Program-made: the position numbers and the translations under genes
Shown: positions 25,469-39,106 of the stretch, in pieces
Position numbering within the stretch: position 1 is the first letter of the stretch
How the letters are laid out: the number at the start of each line of letters is the position of its first letter
Assembly (NCBI GenBank): GCA_023159155.1
Contig: JAJNNX010000011.1
Location: 1,028,288 to 1,092,287 of the forward strand
DNA: 64,000 nucleotides
Direction: 5' to 3'
DNA from: Ustulina deusta
Taxonomy: Eukaryota > Ascomycota > Sordariomycetes > Xylariales > Xylariaceae
The notes under the pieces: model-generated
What the model was told of the DNA's origin: nothing
Seen by the model: only the letters and a program-made list of their open reading frames with translations
Database searches by the model: none

Positions 25469-26168
25469 ATGGCTTTGGGTTATAAAGGTAATCTTCGGTT
25501 CGCCGTGCCCAAGTACGGCAGTAAGTTGTTCAACGCCCATCTCACCTGTATTCGAGTCTAAGTCCTTTTCAGTGACGTATCAGTCATCCATCCGACTCAT
25601 GCACAATCAACGACGTGACAAGCGTGTCGCATGTGCCCTGAAGGCTGCCGGCTACGAGATCACACGTAGTGCCATCACCAAGGTTCTTGTGCACATGTTC
25701 CAGACTGCGACTCCCATCGTCACAGAGGCGCGCGCCAAACAGGAAGACCTCTGGGATGTGCTACCGCGTGTGCAGAGCCAGATCGACTGGGCACGGGAGT
25801 TGCCACAGCCTATCTTCTTTGAGCTGTTTGTGGGTTTCATAGAGGCTCGTTGCGAGTGGGAAAAGAATCCGGAGTTCCCTTACGACCGCTATGAACTGTA
25901 CAATCCGGCGGTTCTCGAGCTTATCGCTTTTCGAACGTCTGTTGGTGATTGTGACTCCAACAATATGTCATGGATCCTGACCGATGCCGTGTTCTTCAAC
26001 GAATTAGCTAGAGGCTTGGGCATTGACGAGGACGAGGACGAGGATGTTATGATGGCCGATTCCAATCTCGACAACGAAGGCTGCCCCGCCGAAAATGAAG
26101 ACCCGATGGTGGTAGATGTGGTCCGGCCTATGGCGAACATGAAGATCGAGCAGGAGGAAGAACTATAG
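25469..26168 (+). CDS. Uncharacterised protein with acidic C-terminus, two exons
   Basis: Exons 25469-25520 and 25573-26168 (52-nt intron, GTAAGT...TTTTCAG, phase 1) encode 215 residues starting MALGYKGNLRFAVPKYG. The middle is alternately basic and hydrophobic (RRDKRVACALKAAGYEITRSAITKV). The tail has a run of Asp/Glu (IDEDEDEDV, about residues 168-176) and a second acidic end (EQEEEL). There is no signal peptide or membrane span. The acidic tail is common in nuclear or chaperone-associated proteins but assigns nothing here. I prefer the ATG at 25469 because the donor after TACGGCA and the acceptor at 25572 rejoin the long frame exactly. Confidence 0.6.
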
Positions 26169-26665
26169 ACGGCCTCGTTCTCTCCGTCTTTCTAATTGGG
26201 TTCCTGTCTTTCCCAAATGCAATCCCGGAGGCAAGTTTTTAACTTTTCGAACCCCTCAAGGCAACCCTTTTTCTAATCACAACGAACACAGAGGATATCG
26301 CGTGGGAATTGGCAAGAAACACTTGGGCCATTGGTATCAATTGCCGGGCAGGAAATGAATATTACTGTTATTGGAAGCAAGGCATTGAGTAAAGTCAATT
26401 GAACTACAAACAGGGTGTTGAATAACACTCCTACTTCATCGACATCCATGCTGATGACCAACTCTCATACGTAGTTTCGCCTCCACTTCTAATATCACCC
26501 ACGATTGCATCCGCTGTCATCAGCCAATGTCTTGATAGGGCTAGACTGCAATAATGGGTCAGTTATAGCATCAAAGTCTTAATAAAACCCCCTTTACCTG
26601 TTACGTATTTTGGTTTGGAGGCAAGACATCAATTGTAAGAGCTAATTTTAAGTAATTTCAATTAA
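26169..26665. other. Intergenic before the transposon nest
   Basis: Normal composition that becomes AT-richer after about 26600. No gene or repeat is recognised. Confidence 0.35.
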
Positions 26666-26914
26666 AATATAGCCATACTTCCCTTCCTTCAGTTAACTGG
26701 GCGTTGGGACCCGGTGTGTAATGTAGAGCCCTCCACGGCAGCTACGAAGCTCGATGCGTGAGCGTTTTATCCGACCGATCGGAGCGAGCGCCTGGCTAGC
26801 TGGGCGGGAGGCTCCCTAGGCACGGTTTTTGCTTGCGAGATTAGACAGGAAGAGTAGCCGCGCTGCTTAGCAGCATAGCGGATTAATTTAATAATAATAA
26901 TAATATAGCCATAC
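26666..26914 (+). mobile_element. Short 5'-truncated LINE fragment with (TAA)n tail
   Basis: A GC-rich 223-bp block (26679-26901) ends in TTTAATAATAATAATAAT and is bounded by the 13-bp direct repeat aatatagccatac at 26666-26678 and 26902-26914. A simple-repeat tail plus a long TSD is the signature of a non-LTR insertion in plus orientation. It is too short for coding sequence and shows no RIP. Its tail unit differs from the AATC tail of the LINEs near 5.8 and 12.6 kb, so it is probably another family. Confidence 0.7.
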
Positions 26915-26989
26915 GGACCGAGCTATACAGACCGAGCTATACGGACTTCCAACACTAACCGCGACCTTCTGGAGGTCCAGCGGTTAATG
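26915..26989. repeat. 14-bp tandem repeat followed by a strong hairpin
   Basis: The unit GGACCGAGCTATAC is tandemly repeated (26915-26928 and 26929-26942, second copy with one change), then begins a third time. Directly after it, TAACCGC-GACCT...AGGTC-CA-GCGGTTA (about 26956-26987) can fold with 7-bp and 5-bp stems around TCTGG. LTR element A begins 8 bp later. No function is assigned. Confidence 0.6.
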
Positions 26990-26994
26990 AATGG

Positions 26995-27238
26995 TGTCAG
27001 ATTTAGTGTTATAGAGCGTACCGCATATATGTGTTTAGATCGCCTTGTTTATTATTGTTTTTTATAGGTCCTTTTTTGCTTCTATGAGGTATTTATCTAC
27101 AAGTTTGCTAGTGAGTGTGGCCTAGCCACACTTACTAAGCTATGTTGTTAAGCTATAACGCTTATGTAACCAAGTAATCCTGCTATCTATACCTAATTAG
27201 TTCTTTCTATAGCTACTAGCTATAGGCTAAATCTAACA
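26995..27238. repeat. Left LTR of element A
   Basis: Begins TGTCAGATTTAG and ends CTAAATCTAACA. Much less RIP-shifted than the interior. It aligns end to end without gaps to 34154-34397. Confidence 0.88.
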
Positions 27239-27546
27239 TATCTTTTTAAAAAGAATTATTTTAGTAATTTTTTTTATATATATATTATTATAGCTATAAA
27301 AATAGTTATAAATAAGTGTTAAAGCATAAATAATATATAAGTAACTAATATAGCATATAAATAATTATATAGGCTAGTTCTAAATATTATATATATTATT
27401 AAGTAACTATTTAAAATATAGTATAGCAAGCTTAGTAAGCAAAAATATTTATAAAAAAGTATGCTTATAATTCGATAAGTAAAAATATTTATAAAAAAAT
27501 ATATTTATAAATATAATATATGCAAGCTTATTTCTAATATTACTAA

Positions 27547-27580
<34 letters not shown>

Positions 27581-30500
27581 CTTTTATAAAATTTTTATAG
27601 TAAGTTTTTAGAACTAAAATATTAAACACTTTACCTTTTTATAATAAAATCTATGCTAATTTTTTTTCTAGTTTTAATTATAAAATTATTTTGTGTTAAT
27701 ATATTGTTAATTATTAAAAAAAAATATATATATTTTTATTATAAGCTTTAAAAAAGTTTTAAATTATTTAATAAAAAACTTACTAATATATATAAAAAAA
27801 ACTATTATAATATTTTTTTTGTTTTTTTTTATTTAAATTATAATAGCTAGTACTTTTAACTAGGCTAGGACTTATAAATATAATATATAACTATTTTTTA
27901 AATTAATAATTAATAAGCTTATTATTAATTTAAAATTATTATTATTAAATAGTAATAATATTTTTGTATACTTTTTGTTTTATTTTTTGTTTATTATAAA
28001 ACTTCTAGTATATTATGTCTTTATTATTACTATTACTACTACTACTTTTTTAACACTTTTTTATTAAACTTCTGCTACTATTACTACTACTTTTAGGGTA
28101 GCTAATCTTTTATTAGCTTTGCTTAGTACTTACTGTTTAGCTTTTAGCTAGGTTATTCTAGTTATACCTATACTACTACTAATTTTACTTAGTTAAACTT
28201 CTAATAGCTAGAGTACTATATTTATTACTATTGTTTTTTATAGTTATAGTTATGTTTTGCTTTTATAGTAAGCTAGTTCTTGCTTATAGCTAATATTTTT
28301 AAAGATCTTTTAAAAAATACTATATTTATAGTATATTTATAATATTTTTTAGGGTTGCTTAGATAATAACTATATTAAAATGTTTAGTAGTAAGTTATAA
28401 TATTTATAATATATTTTTAAATATATATATAAGCTTTTATAAATAAGCTTTTTAATAATTAGTAATAAATATTAATGATAAATAGTTTTATTAATATTAA
28501 GTTTTATATTTATTATTTTTAGAACATTTTTATAAAAGGCGCTAATAATATTATTATTTAAGCTTTATAAACTATAGTCTATACTATACTATTTTTTTAT
28601 TACTTAGAAAAAAAAAAAAAATATTTTTATAAGTTTTTTGCTACTTTATAGTAAGATTAGTGCTTTTTAGGATAGTTAAGTTTTTATATTATTAGTTCTA
28701 AGGCCTTTTAAATATATATAAATATTTTATAATCTTTTTATTAATATATTATAAGCTTATAATTTATATTTAAATAATATTTAAATATTTTATTTTATAA
28801 ATTTTTTTTTAAATAGTAAGTTTTTAATTTTTTTTAAAAAAACTGATATATTTTGTTAAACTTTTTAGCTATATTTGGAAAGCTCGCATAATTTGAGCTA
28901 TTTTAAAAAAGTTATCTATTTTAATACAAATAAAGTTTTTATAAGTTTATTAATAATTATATTATTAGTAAATATATATTTTATAATAATAGTTTTATTT
29001 TTAATTTTTTAGTATAGTTAATAGTTATAAATATTAATATATTATAGTTTAGTATATAATAGGGCTACTTTTTTTATAATAAGTTTTATAGTTTGCTAAT
29101 TATTATATTATATTTATATTTGTTAATTCTATAGTATTACCCTAAGCTTATTAATAAGCTAGTTAATAAGTATTGCTTTTTTAGTTGCTTGGGCTAAAGC
29201 TAAAAGCTTTATTTTAGTTATAGATATAGTAACTATATTTTATTTATTGGTTTATTAATAGATTATTTTTTTAAAAAGCTTTATAATATAAGCTTAGAAG
29301 CTCTTTTAGTTAAGGGTATTATTTATAAAAAATATATTGCTAGTTATTATAAAGTTATTTTTTTTTAAATTATAATATATAGTACTATATAAAAAGTAAA
29401 TATAATAAAAGCTTATTAGTAGCTTAGTAATATTTAAAAAAAAAATTATAGTTAAATTATATAAACTTAAAGATTTTAAATATTATATTTAAGCATATTA
29501 TTACTATAATATATAAAATCGATTTTATTTTTTATTAATAATGCTTAATATTAATAAATATAAAAATCTTTTTATATAAAAAGAACTTTTAAGCTTTTAT
29601 TAAAATAGTTATATAAACTATAGCTATAATATTTTATAGTTTAGTAATTTTTTTAATATAAAAAACCTATAAAAGCTAAAAAAATCTTTTTTTTTTATTT
29701 TTGATTACTTTAACGCTTAGGAACTATTATAGGTCTTTATTCTTAATAAAATTATAATATATTTTGAATATAACAATTGTTTTATTTATAGTTTTTTAGT
29801 TTTTTTGTTTATATATTATAACTATATTATTAATATATATAAATAAAAATATACTTTTTAAAAAGTAGTAATAAAGTTTATAAAATATTAGTTTAAAACA
29901 TATTTTTTATAGTAATTTAGTAAGCTTTTTTTATTATAACAAAAAAGATTTTTAAAGCTTATATAAAGCTTGTAGTAGTTTAACTACTATATTTAGCTTT
30001 TAGTAGCTTAGAAATATATATATATAGATCTTTTTATTTAATTTAATATTTATAAAAGTATTTATAGCGTTATATTACTTAAGTTCTAAGTTAAACTTAA
30101 TAATAATAGTTATTAATATTTTAAAAGATTTTTTTGCTAGTATATTAATATAAATATTTTTTTAATTATTGTTTAGCTATTAATTTTTTTATACTATTAG
30201 ATAAGCTTTACATTTTTTATAATATTTATATTTATTAAACTTATAAATATAAACTTATATATAATCTAAAATAATCTTTTTTTATAAAGAGCTCTTAAGT
30301 ATTTTTTTCTAAGTGCTTATTTTTTTATATTTTTATAAATAAATAAGTTCTGCTTACTTAAAATAATTTTTTAGTAAATAGTTTATAAAATCTTTATATT
30401 ATTTTAATAATTATAATAAATCTTATTAATATATTTTCTTTTTTTAGTTTAAAAAAGTTTATAATTAAGCTTTTAAATAGCTAGTATCTAATTTAAAAAC

Positions 30501-30830
30501 TTTTTTTTTTTTATTAATCAAGCTTTTAATAAAATTTATTAGTTATAATTAGTTATATAGTAACTAATAAACTTTTTTAAAAGTTTTTTTTTTTTATTAA
30601 TAAAGTTTTTAATAAGATTTAATAGCTATAATTAGATATATAATAAATAATAGGCTTTTTTAAGAGCTTTTTTTTTTTACTAGTAGAGCTTTTAATAAAA
30701 TTTAATAGTTATAATTAGTTATATAATAATTAATAAGCTTTTTTAAAAGCTTTTTTTTTTTATTAATAAAGTTTTTAATAAGATTTAATAGCTATAATTA
30801 GTTATAATAGATTTTTAAAAAGCTTTTTAA
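30501..30830. repeat. Four-copy tandem repeat of about 83 bp inside element A
   Basis: Units carrying poly-T, then ATTAATAAAGTTTTTAATAA and AATAGCTATAATTAG-like blocks recur at starts near 30513, 30597, 30679 and 30762 (spacings 84, 82 and 83). Copies two and four resemble each other more closely (both AAGTTTTTAATAAGATTTAATAGC) than copies one and three. All are RIP-degraded, so the repeat predates mutation. Confidence 0.6.
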
Positions 30831-33800
30831 TAGCTTAGCTTTTTTATTTTTAGTTACTGATTTACTATCAATAATTATTACTTTTTTTAATCTAGCCATA
30901 TTAAAGCTAGTTGTTTAATAAGCTATAGTTAAAACATTAAAAGTTAATTTAACAAAAGTTCAGTATTAATTATTAAGTAGCTTTTTATTTAAGCTTAAAT
31001 CTAGCAATTTAACTTGCAGTATTATTAAATATAGCAGAGCAGCTTTTAGATTCTATAGTAATATTAATAATTTAAAAGCAAACTATAAATTAGTATAAAG
31101 ATAGAAGCCCTAATAAAAAACTTTTTTTTTTTTTTATAAGCTTATTTTTATTAGAATTTTTTTTAAACTTAGATTTATTAGTATTTTTAGTATTACTTTT
31201 TAAAAGTTAGCTAGCAGGCTTATTATTTTTTTGTTTGTTAGCTACGTTTTTTTTAAAGTTAAAAATATTTTAGTAGCTAATATTATTTATTAATATTTTA
31301 TATATTTTTAAAATTATTTTAAAAAAATTATTTTTAAAATTATTTTTATTATTACTAAAAAACTTATTTTTATTAAAAATTATGTTTTTTATTATTATAA
31401 TTTTATTTTTAAAAAAAAACTAAATATAGTAAATATTAATAAACTAATAGCTTACTAAATAGCTTATTTAAATATTAAAATTAAACTTTTTATATTTTTG
31501 TTTTTTAAGTTTAGCTTTAGTAGTTATAATAAATACTATATATTTAAATATTTTTAAATAAAATATATAAAATATATAATTATAGCTAATAAACTTTTAT
31601 AAGTTATTAAAATATAAATAAAATTTTTTATATAAAGTTTGCTAGTAATTAATTTGTTTAAATATTTAATTATATAAATATATTATTATTTGAACTATTT
31701 TAAGCTAAAAAAAAACAAGAAGCTTATAATTATTATATATTAAGTTTGCCTAATATTTAATAATACTTCTTATTTTTTTAGCTGCTTTATTAAAATTTTA
31801 AGTATATAGTAGTAAAATTTTAAAGTTTATTTTATAAGCTTGTTTTATAGCTACTACTAACCATATAGTTTTTTAATTATTACTAGTAATTTTATTATTA
31901 TATTTTATAATTTTTATTTTAGTATTATAGTATATTTAAATATATTAAATATAATATTTAAAAACTTTTTAAATAGTACTAGTATATTTATTATTAATAT
32001 AATAGTTCTAAATATAGTTTAAATATTAATTAATAATTAATATAATATATTATAAGTATTTATTTTTATTAGAAGGATTAAATTTATAAAAATTAATAAC
32101 TAATTAAGTACTAACTTTTATAACTTTTAAGCAAATATTTTATATTATTTTATAATAAGTTTTAGATTTATTATATATTATATAATTTATAGTTTAGATT
32201 TTATTACTAAAATATAAAATAATTATTGTTTTTTTTATATAATTAAATAACTATTTTAAAAGTTTAGGGCTTATATATTTTAAATATTAGTATTACTTAT
32301 AAAAACTAGCTCAAGATCTAAAGCGCTTTATATAAAAGTTTAGCAAGTTTTTTTATATATAAAATACTTGCTTAGTTAGGCATTTTAAAAAATATTTTAT
32401 AATATATTAGCTATATATTTAAGTTAAAGAATATAGGAGCTTTCCTTATTAGTATTTTAAAAGATTAGACTTAGGTTTATTATTTTAATATATGCTTTTT
32501 TGGTTTAGGACTTGCAAAAAAACTAAGTTAGTAGTTATATCTAAGCAAAAAGTAATATTATATAGCTAATATATAATTATACCTTTTAAGCTTTAAACTT
32601 TAATATTAATTTTGCTATAGCTATATATATAGATTGCGCTATTTCTTACTAGTACTATATTATTTAAATTAATATTCTTTAAATATATAAAGCAATATAT
32701 TTAATTAAATATATAAAGCAATATATTTAATTAAATATATAAATAGTTAATCTAAAGTTTATTATAATTAAGTTATATAATTTATATATTTTAGTAAACT
32801 TTTAGTTAATAATAAACAAACTTATTATTTTTATTATAAAAAGCTTTAAGAATTAATTACTTTAAAAGTTATTCCTTAAAACTTTAAATTTTACTTTTTT
32901 TTTTTTATTACTTTTATACTTTTTTTACTGCTTGTTTAACATTTTTTTTATTTGCTCTGCATATTTTAGCTACTTTATTAATGCTTTAATTAAATTTTTA
33001 GCTTTTTAATTAAAGCTTTATAAATATAAGCTAGTAACTTAATATATAATTATAATTATAATATATAATATAATCCTTTATGTTTCGGTTTTTTTTTTTA
33101 GTTTTAGTTTTTATATTAATATAAAAGCACTTAATAAAAATATTTCTAAAGCTTTTTCCCTAATTGTTTCGGTAGTTTTTATAACTATTATTAGTTTAGT
33201 ATTATTAATAGCTTTTATAATTTTAATAATTTTATCTAAAATAATTCTTTTTTAATTATTTATAAGATTATCTAAGTTGTTTTAATTATTAAAAAGTTTA
33301 AAAGTATTAAAAGTATTTTTTTTAATAATCTTTTTAAAAATATCAGTTATATTTAAAATTATAGCTTTTTAGTATAGTTCGGTAGTAATAGTCTAGTATT
33401 ATAAAGTATTATTTATAATAATATTATAATAAATATTTTTAAAAAAAGTAACCTAAGTTAAATAAATATTTTATAAAGCTTTTTTTAAGTTAGTAATAAG
33501 TTTAAACAAGTTTATTATTTTAGTATTTTTTAAGTAAGTTTTAAAAACTTTATTAAGTTATTTGTTTGTTTATTTAGTTAGGTTTTTAATAAGTTTTTCA
33601 ACTATAAAATTAATAAAAACTTTATATTTTAACTTATATTTAAACTTTAAAACATATTAGGTTATATTTTTAAGCTTTCTAAAGTTATTATATTATTTAT
33701 TAATTATTTAGTTAGTTTTTATTTATATTAAACAATAGTTTAAATAAATTGTTTTATATATTTATTTAGTAAATTTAGTAAACTTAGTTTAATAGTTAGT

Positions 33801-34153
33801 ATAGTGCTTAAAAATAATTTTATAGCATTGTTTAATATTTTAGTATAATGTTTTTTTAGTAATTATTAGTTTTATATATATTATAGTATTAAAATTAATA
33901 GTTTTAAAAAAAAAAAATCGCTTATTAGTAGTACGCTTAGTAATTAAAGCTATAAAGTTTCCTTTTTTTTTAAAACTATATATTTTTAGAAGTTATAGTT
34001 GCAAGCGCTAGTAGTAAAGTTTTTTTTTTATAACAAAAAATCTTTTAAAAAATTAAATATAATAGTATATTATTTAGATATAATAGTAATCTTTATATAT
34101 TTTCGGCTAAAAATTATTTATAATAGAATATAAAGATTAATAAAACTTTTAAT

Positions 34154-34397
34154 TGTTAGATTTAGTATTATAAAACGTATTATATATATATGTTTAAATT
34201 GCTTTATTTATTATTATTTTTTATAAGTTCTTTTTTGCTTTTATAAAATATTTATTTATAAGCTTGCTAGTAAGTGTGGCCTAGCTATACTTACTAAGCT
34301 ATGTTGTTAAGCTATAACGCTTATGTAACTAAGTGATCTTGCTATCTATGCCTAATTAGCTCTTTTTACAGCTACTAGCTATGGGCCAAATCTAAGA
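34154..34397. repeat. Right LTR of element A
   Basis: Begins TGTTAGATTTAG and ends CCAAATCTAAGA, where the last C of ACA has become G. It aligns without gaps to 26995-27238. The conserved core around AGTGTGGCCTAGC...GTTGTTAAGCTATAACGC is shared by both. Confidence 0.88.
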
Positions 34398-34402
34398 AAT
34401 GG

Positions 34403-37400
34403 TTCTGTAGGGTTTAGGGACCCACCGCATAACTTACCTTTCTATAACATTACAATCATAGGTGTATATACATAATAAATATGCAGCAAATTTGTATTAA
34501 GTTATTATAACTTGTAGTACTTTATTAAAGATTTATTGTTTAATTAGCTTATTAATAAGTTATAAAAAAAATAGCGCTTTATATATATAATAAAAATGCT
34601 CTAAAGAACTTTTTGGTTAACTTAGCAAAAAACAGACCTTTAAGGATAGTGTTTTTAGACCTTTTAGTACTAGTAAATATTATTATTGTTCTAAGTATAT
34701 TTTTAGTTTATATTTATAACGAACTAATTTTATTAAATACTAAAATAAAAAAATATAAATATGCTATATATTTTTAAAACTTTTTAATTATAAAAAAAAA
34801 GTATAACGCTATATTTTAGCAAAAGTAGTAGTAGTAGTAGGCATATTTTATATAAATAGTATAAATAATAATAATAATTATTTTAAATTATATAAATTAT
34901 TTTTATTTGTTTAAATAGTAATAAATTAGTTTTATAGTATTAATTAGAAATAGATTATAATAATTTATTAAAGCAATTTTAAACTAATAAATTTAATTAA
35001 ACTATAAATAAGCAGTAGATATATATTAAATATAGTAATAGTATTTTATATTAGCTAAAGTAGTATTATTATAATATAGGTTGCTATTTTAAAACTTTAA
35101 ATATATAGAAGTAATATTATAATATAAATATATTATTTTTTAATATTTATAATAATATATTATTATTTGTTTAAAAAATATTAATATATTGCTTTAGTAA
35201 TAAATAATTTTATATATATTATATATAAATTAGTAGTAATTTATAAACTAAAATAAGTTATTAAGTTTATATTAGCTTAAATAAAATATTGTTTATTAAT
35301 TTTTTATATAGCTGCTTTATAAATAAAATAGAACTATAATTAAAAAAATATTTATTTGAACGTTTTAATACTAAAGCTATTTTATTATGTTAAATATTTT
35401 ATTAAAATATTAAAAACTAAATTATATTTATTAAAAAGCTATATTAAAAATAAAATATATAATTATTAGAACAACTTTATTTATAACTATATTTTAGGCT
35501 TTTTTTTATATTATTAAAAGTATATTTATAAATATTATAACAAAGCATACAAAAAATTAGTTTATATTAATAAAAAAATATAAAGGAAAGCGGCTATTTT
35601 TTAGTTATAAGCTAACTAGTTAGTTTTATTAGTTCTAAATTAAATATATTTTAATAATATAATAAGTTTAAATATTTTAATTATTATTTAAATAATATAA
35701 AATATACTATTTTTTTTGCTAAAATTATTAGTAAATTTAGTTATAATTTTTAATATATATAATTTAAATAGTTTTGTTTTAATTATATTTTTGTTTTTTT
35801 TTTGCTTTAATTATTAGCAGATAACTTTTTAATAATATTTATACGATCTAAAAAATATATTTTTTAGAATACTATAGTATAAAACGTTTTTTAAATATTT
35901 AAAACTTTTAAAACTAAGCTAATCTAATAACCTTTGTTTTACAAACAAAAACTATTTTATAATTAAAACTTAAATTGTATTAGATTTAGTTTTAAATTAA
36001 ATTTTAAAAATATTTAATTTTTTAGGTCTGCTATGCTTATTACTAGGCCTAGTCCCTAAGTTAAATAGAAGCTAGCAATAAATCTATTATTTGTTTTTTT
36101 TTAAAGTTAGGTTAATAAATAACTTAATATATTTTAAATATATAACTTTTAAATATTTAACTATTTAATAAATATTTAAAATAGTTTAAATGTTAAATAA
36201 AAAAATAATTTTAATTAAAAAAAATTTTAAAAATATGTTTTGTTTAATTTTAGTAATATATTTATATTGTTAGTTTTTTAGTTTTAAGTAAAAAAACTGC
36301 TTTTTTTTTAGTTTTTGGACTGCTTTTTTTATTTTTAACTTTTTTGCGGAAGGCTTTTATTAGCTACTAAAAATATTACTTTTTTTTGTACGTACTATGT
36401 ACTATTTAAACAATTTTATATTTGTAGTTTTTTTAGCTTTGCAAAACTATATATAAACGGTTTATTAAAAATATAATTAGTTTTTAAACGTATTAAGTTT
36501 TATATTAAACAAAAAAAAAATAGCAAAAATATATGCTTTAAAGTTTTTAGAATTAAAATTAATATAATTTTAATATAGGTTTAGCTATTAGAAATAAAGC
36601 TAGCTAAAGTTAATAAAATTGTATCTAAAGCACTTAAAAAACTGTGTTTTTTTTATTATAAAATTAAATAAATTTTAGGCTATTTAAGTTTTTATTTATT
36701 AGTAATTTTTTTAAAAAAATTGTTTATTTTTTATATATAAGGTTTATTTTTTATATTTTAAATATATATATTTTATATTTTGTTTATGTGTATAAAACAA
36801 AATTTTAAATAATAATATAATTAATTTATTAAGCAATTTTAATAAAATTTATTTTTTAATAAATATAAACTGCAAATATTTTTATTTATTTATAAATATA
36901 TTAAAAACGGGCTTTAGTAGTTTTTAATATAAAAAAGCCTAGTAATAGAATTTGAGTTTAAATTTTTTTTTATTTTAAAGTTATAAGTTTTTGTTTATTT
37001 TTGTTTTAATATTAAAATAGATTTAAATATTAATATATTTAAAACTATTATAATCTAACTAGTATTTATATATTAATATATATATTAAAAATTAAGCATA
37101 GTAATAGTTTATATTAATACAAAATTTGCTTTTTTTACACTTATTTTAAAAAATTTTTATTTTTATAGTATATTAAAATATTTATTTTTAAGTTTGCTAG
37201 ATAACCTTTTTAAATAACAAACTAGCAAATGTTTTTTTTAAGCTAATTTTATTATAATTATTAATTTATATTTCAACTAGTAGAACTTATTAAAAACTAG
37301 CTAATTTTATGCTTTTAAAATAAAATAAACTTATATAGCTAGTATTATAAAAATTTATATATTTATTTAATATATGCTAGCTTAATAGAATTAATATAAA

Positions 37401-38793
37401 AAAACTATAAATTAATAATAAAAATATATAAAATATAATATTTAAGTTAAAATATAATAGTTTAGTTTATATTGTTTTAAATATTAGTTTTTTATATATA
37501 TAATAAAACATATAATCTTTTTTAAAAAATAATTTAAAGTTTATTAATAATTTTATATATATTTATATTATATTTAGTTTATATTAATTTTATATTAAAT
37601 ATATTAATATTTAAAAGCTTTTATATTTATTGCTTAATTTAAAATATAATATATTTATTTTTTTATAAATAAAGAATTTAAAAAAAAAACCTAGTTATAA
37701 AATTAATACTAGCTAAACTTATATTAAAAATAATTATAACTAATAAAAATTTATATAATATATTAGTAGCTAATATAATATTTATTATAGTATAGTATAG
37801 TTTTTTTTATTTAAAAGAAATTATTTATAATAATTTTAACTTAAATAATTTTTAAAAATAATATATGTTAGGCTTTTTAAAATTAATAATATAACTAATA
37901 TAAAATAGATTATATTTTTAAGTACTTTTTGCAGTATAAAAATAAATAAAGATTATTTTAAAGTTTATATAGTATTAGATATAATAAAAAGATTAGTTTA
38001 TTTAATAGTTTATATAGGCAAACTATTAAACTAAAAAAATATACTAACTTATGTTATAGATTATTTATTGCTATTTTAATTTATATATAGCACTTTTATA
38101 AAAACCCGGGTAAAGAATATATTCTAAAATAGGTTAATTTGTTTAAATATTAACTATAATATATATATAACTTATAGTTTTTATTATAATACTATTTAAT
38201 ATATTTATAATATAAAAATAAGCAAAAAAGATTTAAAACTATTAAACTATTAGTTTTTTAATATAATAAAATAGTATTATAAAATATTAATAAATAAAAA
38301 GTTTTAAGTTTTAAAATATTTTGTTTTAAAGTTAATTATAAAATGTTTTAATATTAAAAAAACTAAATATAAATAAAGTTTATTTTTTTACTATAATATA
38401 TTTATATATAAGATCTAGTTTATTAATTATATAAATATATTATATTTTAGTTATTATTATAATACTATATATATAATAAAAACATATAGTAGCTTATAGC
38501 AATTTAATAAAAAATTCTAGTTATAAAAAAGTTAAAGTTAAATTTAACTTAAATATAGTTTAAAAAAAATTTATTTAAAAAGCTATAATTTAACCTAAAA
38601 CTTAAATATTATTTATTTTAAATCTATATTATATTTGCTTTATTTATGTTTTATTTTTTTTTTTAGTATTTTTTTTTATTAATAATATAATAAATTTATT
38701 TTTAAATATTACTAATTGCTTTTTAAAAAAAAGCTATATAAATTAGTATTAAATTTATTTTTAATTTATTTAGAATATTTATAGCTAATAAAA
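34403..38793. other. AT-rich RIPed block between LTR elements A and B
   Basis: The first ~90 bp (34403-34494) keeps normal composition and, joined to 26988-26994 across element A, matches 47244-47330. The rest is almost entirely A/T with no open frame of note. It is the older sequence into which elements A and B inserted; its continuation lies at 46301-47085. Element identity is not readable. Confidence 0.55.
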
Positions 38794-38798
38794 CAAAA

Positions 38799-39106
38799 TG
38801 TTGGAATAACTGGCATTGGTTATAATTTTATTATGCAACTTGCACTCTGTGCAAGTTCATGCTCGGCTTTTGTACGGATATTAGCTGGACTTCGGCCGGA
38901 CAAAAGGGACCTTACTTCCTTTTTGTTATGTTAGCTCGTACGATAGTATAAGCTTTTACATAAATATAAAAAACTTATATTTTATACAAACATTCTTTTT
39001 TTTTTTTTTTTTATATAAATAATATAATACATAATAAATTATATTCTGTTTACGCGCATTATTTGTTTATTTTATATATAATATATTGTATATAGCCTAT
39101 TCAATA
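38799..39106. repeat. Left LTR of element B
   Basis: A 308-bp LTR starting TGTTGGAATAAC and ending CCTATTCAATA. Less mutated at its start than the right copy, keeping CTGGCATTGG and TGCACTCTGTGCAAG. Confidence 0.85.

Larger units (their letters stand above)
26990..34402. mobile_element. LTR retrotransposon A, RIP-degraded, TSD AATGG
   Basis: Two 244-bp LTRs (26995-27238 and 34154-34397) enclose a 6.9-kb interior; the pentamer AATGG flanks the element at 26990-26994 and 34398-34402. The LTRs start TGTCAGATTTAG/TGTTAGATTTAG and the left one ends CTAAATCTAACA, giving 12-bp inverted termini. The two LTRs differ mostly by C-to-T and G-to-A changes, with the right copy more mutated in its first half; the left copy keeps more GC. 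The interior is almost pure A/T with a plus-strand excess of T and has no readable gag or pol, so superfamily and orientation are not assigned. Size is that of a complete Gypsy- or Copia-type element. A four-copy tandem repeat lies inside. Confidence 0.88.
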
